NCBI GenBank assembly: GCA_044375415.1
Contig: JBILMS010000010.1
Span: 1 to 64,000, forward strand
Source: JAWXBG01 sp044375415
Lineage (GTDB): Bacteria > Bacteroidota > Bacteroidia > Flavobacteriales_D > Sanyastnellaceae
Direction: 5' to 3'
Length of the DNA stretch: 64,000 nt
Part shown: one piece after another, positions 61,333-64,000 of the stretch
Position numbering within the stretch: the stretch's first letter is position 1
How the letters are laid out: each line of letters starts with the position of its first letter
The notes under the pieces: model-generated
The model's database searches: none
Seen by the model: only the letters and a program-made list of their open reading frames with translations
What the model was told of the DNA's origin: nothing
Program-made: the position numbers and the translations under genes

Positions 61333-63681
61333 ATGAAAAAAACAATTAAAGCCATTGCTCTCAGCATGCTTCTGTTCCTCCAGACAGGCTTGCTTTCTGC
61401 TAATGAAGGAATGTGGTTGCTGCACCTATTGGCGCGCATCAACCAAGCAGAGATGTCAGGCATGGGTCTGAATCTTACTGCTGAAGAAATCTACAGTATC
61501 AATCAAGCCTGTTTGAAGGATGCTGTTGTTCGTTTGAACGGCGGTATGTGCACAGGCGAAGTAGTAAGCGACAAAGGATTGATTTTCACGAATCACCACT
61601 GTGCTTATGATGCAATTCAATCCTTTGCCACTGTGGAGAACGACATACTTACCAATGGATTCTGCGCTAAAAGTCTTTCCGAAGAGTTGCCGATTCCCGG
61701 ATTTGAAATTTCGTTTCTGATCAAAATCGAAGACGTAACGAAAGAGGTTTTGAAAAATGTAGGTGAAAACGCTACAAAAGCAGATCGCGAGTTGGCAATT
61801 GGTGAAGCGATCAAATCCATTCAGCAGCGCGAAGCAGCAAATGGGTATGATGTAGAAGTAAAAGATTTTTATTACGGAAATGAATTCTACATGCTCGTGT
61901 ATGAAACATTCCGCGATGTTCGTCTGGTAGGAAATCCACCTGAGAGCATCGGAAAATTTGGTGGTGATACAGACAACTGGATGTGGCCTCGCCATACCGG
62001 CGACTTTTCGATGCTGCGTGTGTATTCGAGCAAAGACAACAAACCTGCGGATTACAGTGCAGACAACAAACCATATGCACCTAAGCATTTTTTCCCAATC
62101 TCTTTAAATGGTGTGAAGGAAGATGATTTCGCAATGATTATGGGTTACCCCGGTAGCACAGATCGTTTCCTATCGTCGTGGGGTGTTAAGCAAGCGTTGG
62201 AGCAAACCAATCCATCGGTTGTAGAAATTCGCGATATGAAATTGAAGACTCAAAAAATGCACATGGATGCGGATCCTAAAGTGCGTCTTCAATACGCTGC
62301 CAAATATGCGGGTACAGCAAACTATTGGAAGTATTTTATCGGTCAGAGCAAGGGTCTGACCCGTTTGAATGTTTTTGGAAAAAAGCAAAAATTGGAACAG
62401 TCATTTGCTACTTGGGTATCGCAAGATCCGAGTAGGAAAGCGAAATATGGCAATGCCCTTCAGTTGATTGAGGAGTATTATGCTGAAACGGATAAGACAG
62501 CACGTGCCAATACGTATGCGATAGAAGCCGGATTAACGGGTTCTGATTTGACACTTTTTGCATGGACATTTAACCGTACCTACTCTGCAGCCATGAATGC
62601 AGAAAATGAAGAGGAAAAACGTGCCATCCTCGATAGTTTCAAGGAAAATGCAGAAGGATTCTTTAAGGATTTCGATTTAGCTACCGAAAAGGATGTATTT
62701 GTTGCTTTAACGGAAATGTATATTAAGAACATTTCACGCGACCAACGTCCGACATGGACTCATGTGGTAGAAGACAAATACAAAGGAAATGTGCGCGCGT
62801 ACGCCGAAAAGTTGTATAGCACTTCTTTCCTTGCCAGCAAAGAAAAGTTGTATGCATTTATTGCCAAACCTAATGATAAGGTTTTCAAAAAGGACATGGC
62901 CATTGCCGTTGCCCTTAGTGCAATTGAAAAGTACCGTGAGAGTTTTTTCAATCCGTCTCAAGAGAAATTCGACACGGGTTATCGTTTATTCGTTGCCGGT
63001 CAGATGGAAATGATGAAGGATAAAAAATGGTATCCGGATGCTAACAGCACTATGCGTTTGACTTACGGTAAAGTGGGTGATTACGTTCCAATGGATGCCG
63101 TTCAATATGACTACTACACCACAACAGATGGTATTCTTGAGAAAATGGACAATAGCAATCCGGAATTCGTAGTTCCGGCAAAACAGGAAGAACTCATTAA
63201 CAAAAAAGACTTTGGTCGTTATGCCAACGAAAAAGGGGAGCTCGTTACATGTTTTATCGCCGGTCTCGATATTACCGGAGGTAACAGCGGTAGCCCTGTG
63301 TTAGATGGTGATGGCAACCTTATCGGAATTGCATTTGATGGCAACTGGGAAGCTATGAGCGGTGATATCGCTTATGAGCCGGAACTTCAGCGCACCATCA
63401 GTGTCGACATCCGTTATGTGATGTGGACTATCGACAAACTAATGGGCGGTAAAAACATCGTTGATGAAGTGAAATATGCCCCAAAGAAGGAAGTGAAACC
63501 TGTTGCACCGGCTACTCAAACACCGGCCCCAACGATCGTTCCTGCTCCGGATCGTGCTCCTGCTCAAAAACCTGAAAAGGTTGGGGCAGGTAAGCCTGTA
63601 GAAAAAGGAACTACCAAAAACAATGGCGGAGCAACAGGTTCACCAACGAAGGTGCCTGCAGCAACTCCAAAGAAAAAGTAG
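61333..63681 (+). CDS. S46 family dipeptidyl peptidase, DPP7-like
   Basis: A 782-residue exported serine peptidase (signal peptide ending LLSANEG). The catalytic residues are His88 or His89 in TNHHC, Asp224 in HTGDF and Ser652 in GGNSGSP. Gly670 in AFDGNWEAM matches the Gly that favours DPP7-type (hydrophobic P1) over Arg found in the acidic-specific DPP11. It cuts dipeptides from the N-terminus of peptides. The last 75 residues form a Pro/Ala/Lys/Thr-rich tail absent from characterised DPP7. ATG 61333 is preferred over the upstream TTG. Confidence 0.92.
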   Translation: MKKTIKAIALSMLLFLQTGLLSANEGMWLLHLLARINQAEMSGMGLNLTAEEIYSINQACLKDAVVRLNGGMCTGEVVSDKGLIFTNHHCAYDAIQSFATVENDILTNGFCAKSLSEELPIPGFEISFLIKIEDVTKEVLKNVGENATKADRELAIGEAIKSIQQREAANGYDVEVKDFYYGNEFYMLVYETFRDVRLVGNPPESIGKFGGDTDNWMWPRHTGDFSMLRVYSSKDNKPADYSADNKPYAPKHFFPISLNGVKEDDFAMIMGYPGSTDRFLSSWGVKQALEQTNPSVVEIRDMKLKTQKMHMDADPKVRLQYAAKYAGTANYWKYFIGQSKGLTRLNVFGKKQKLEQSFATWVSQDPSRKAKYGNALQLIEEYYAETDKTARANTYAIEAGLTGSDLTLFAWTFNRTYSAAMNAENEEEKRAILDSFKENAEGFFKDFDLATEKDVFVALTEMYIKNISRDQRPTWTHVVEDKYKGNVRAYAEKLYSTSFLASKEKLYAFIAKPNDKVFKKDMAIAVALSAIEKYRESFFNPSQEKFDTGYRLFVAGQMEMMKDKKWYPDANSTMRLTYGKVGDYVPMDAVQYDYYTTTDGILEKMDNSNPEFVVPAKQEELINKKDFGRYANEKGELVTCFIAGLDITGGNSGSPVLDGDGNLIGIAFDGNWEAMSGDIAYEPELQRTISVDIRYVMWTIDKLMGGKNIVDEVKYAPKKEVKPVAPATQTPAPTIVPAPDRAPAQKPEKVGAGKPVEKGTTKNNGGATGSPTKVPAATPKKK

Positions 63682-63705
63682 AAAGTATTTTAAGATTATC
63701 GAAAG

Positions 63706-63736
63706 AGCCATCTTCATTTGAAGATGGCTTTTTTTA
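63706..63736 (+). terminator. Rho-independent terminator of the S46 peptidase gene
   Basis: A 10-bp stem (63706-63715 with 63720-63729), a 4-base loop and a seven-T run lie 25 bases after the stop. Confidence 0.92.
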
Positions 63737-63774
63737 TTATCCACTTTTTATGGGCACACCACTCCGAATACGGT

Positions 63775-64000
63775 TAAGAACTGCTACCATTTTTACTGAA
63801 TTGGTAAGTAATAACATCGCTCATATCGATAAACATTGAGTAAGTAGAAAAACCATTGAGTGGGATCATACTCCCATTCCGACTAGTCCAGAGATTGACA
63901 TACCGCCCACATCACTGGTGTCCGGTAAAAACTGAAATGCAAAATACGCTCTTCCGTTTTCCTAAATACTGAGAATTAAATCTTCAAGCGAAAGCTTTGA
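63775..64000 (-). other. Possible decayed minus-strand gene fragment at the window edge
   Basis: Read on the minus strand, the right edge gives protein-like stretches in different frames: SKLSLEDLILSI, then after a stop ENGRAYFAFQFLPDTSDV, then after a frame change RYVNLWTSRNGSM and LNGFSTYSMFIDMSDVITY, ending at a TAA at 63775-63777. At least one stop and one frameshift separate them, as in a decayed exported-protein gene. This was read by eye and is tentative. The plus strand shows no gene here. Confidence 0.3.

Noticed and set aside
61456..62088. A 210-codon open frame antisense to the S46 peptidase gene
   Set aside because: The sense strand has conserved catalytic motifs throughout, and the antisense product is Cys-, Phe- and Arg-rich without a family.

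Overview
The window looks like chromosomal DNA of a Bacteroidota bacterium, most likely a flavobacterial relative. Base composition is moderately AT-rich. Eight large predicted exported proteins end in type IX secretion (T9SS) sorting domains, five of type A and three of gliding-associated type B. There are SprB, PKD and choice-of-anchor B repeats, lipoproteins with short Cys lipoboxes, almost no Shine-Dalgarno signals, and -7 promoter boxes of the form TAnnTTTG or TAnnTTCG, which is the Bacteroidota pattern. I see no rRNA, tRNA, CRISPR array, prophage or insertion sequence. No T9SS machinery genes lie here, only substrates. The genus cannot be fixed from the sequence.

Layout. 0-5.3 kb: a YehS-like DUF1456 protein, small envelope proteins and an M14 carboxypeptidase. 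5.4-10 kb: a candidate structured RNA with its own terminator just before phenylalanine hydroxylase, then two T9SS cargo proteins (a delta-60 beta-propeller and a peptidylarginine/agmatine deiminase-family enzyme) and a small transglutaminase-like protein. 10-18.6 kb, minus strand: an eight-repeat SprB-type adhesin, a PNGase F-like protein with a LamG domain inserted, and a membrane mannosyltransferase-like protein. 18.7-21 kb: an orphan OmpR-type regulator, then menI-like and menF (menaquinone). 21-29.3 kb: a degenerate ApbE-like lipoprotein, dipeptidyl peptidase IV, a gene broken by an in-frame TAG, two tandem POT peptide transporters and a thioredoxin-like protein. 29.4-36.3 kb: citrate synthase, a crotonase, an RlmI-like methyltransferase, YchF, a rhomboid protease and an FtsB/DivIC-like protein. 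36.3-45.5 kb: a choice-of-anchor B protein, an antitoxin-like small gene without a toxin, lipoproteins, a TerB-like/ABCG fusion transporter, a SiaC-family phosphoprotein, a methyltransferase and a ZIP metal transporter. 45.6-53 kb: a 1286-residue PKD adhesin, HMG-CoA lyase and an L-type lectin adhesin. 53-64 kb: a PaaG-type crotonase, two DinB-fold proteins, M1 aminopeptidase, BioY, another methyltransferase, a subtilase, a DUF6438 lipoprotein and an S46 dipeptidyl peptidase.

Taken together, the window is rich in tools for protein feeding. Exported or periplasmic peptidases (M14, S9/DPPIV, M1, S8, S46/DPP7-like) would make di- and tripeptides, and the paired POT carriers could import them. 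Phenylalanine hydroxylase, HMG-CoA lyase, two crotonases and citrate synthase could process the carbon. Large surface proteins (SprB-type, PKD, lectin, PNGase F-like) suggest attachment to or processing of glycoproteins.

The most notable non-gene structures are the candidate RNA upstream of phhA, a GC-rich 15-bp tandem array fused to a near-perfect promoter at 21 kb, and a composite repeat (two palindromic blocks plus a heptamer array) that occurs twice, at 54.7 and 61.2 kb, each time directly ahead of a start codon.
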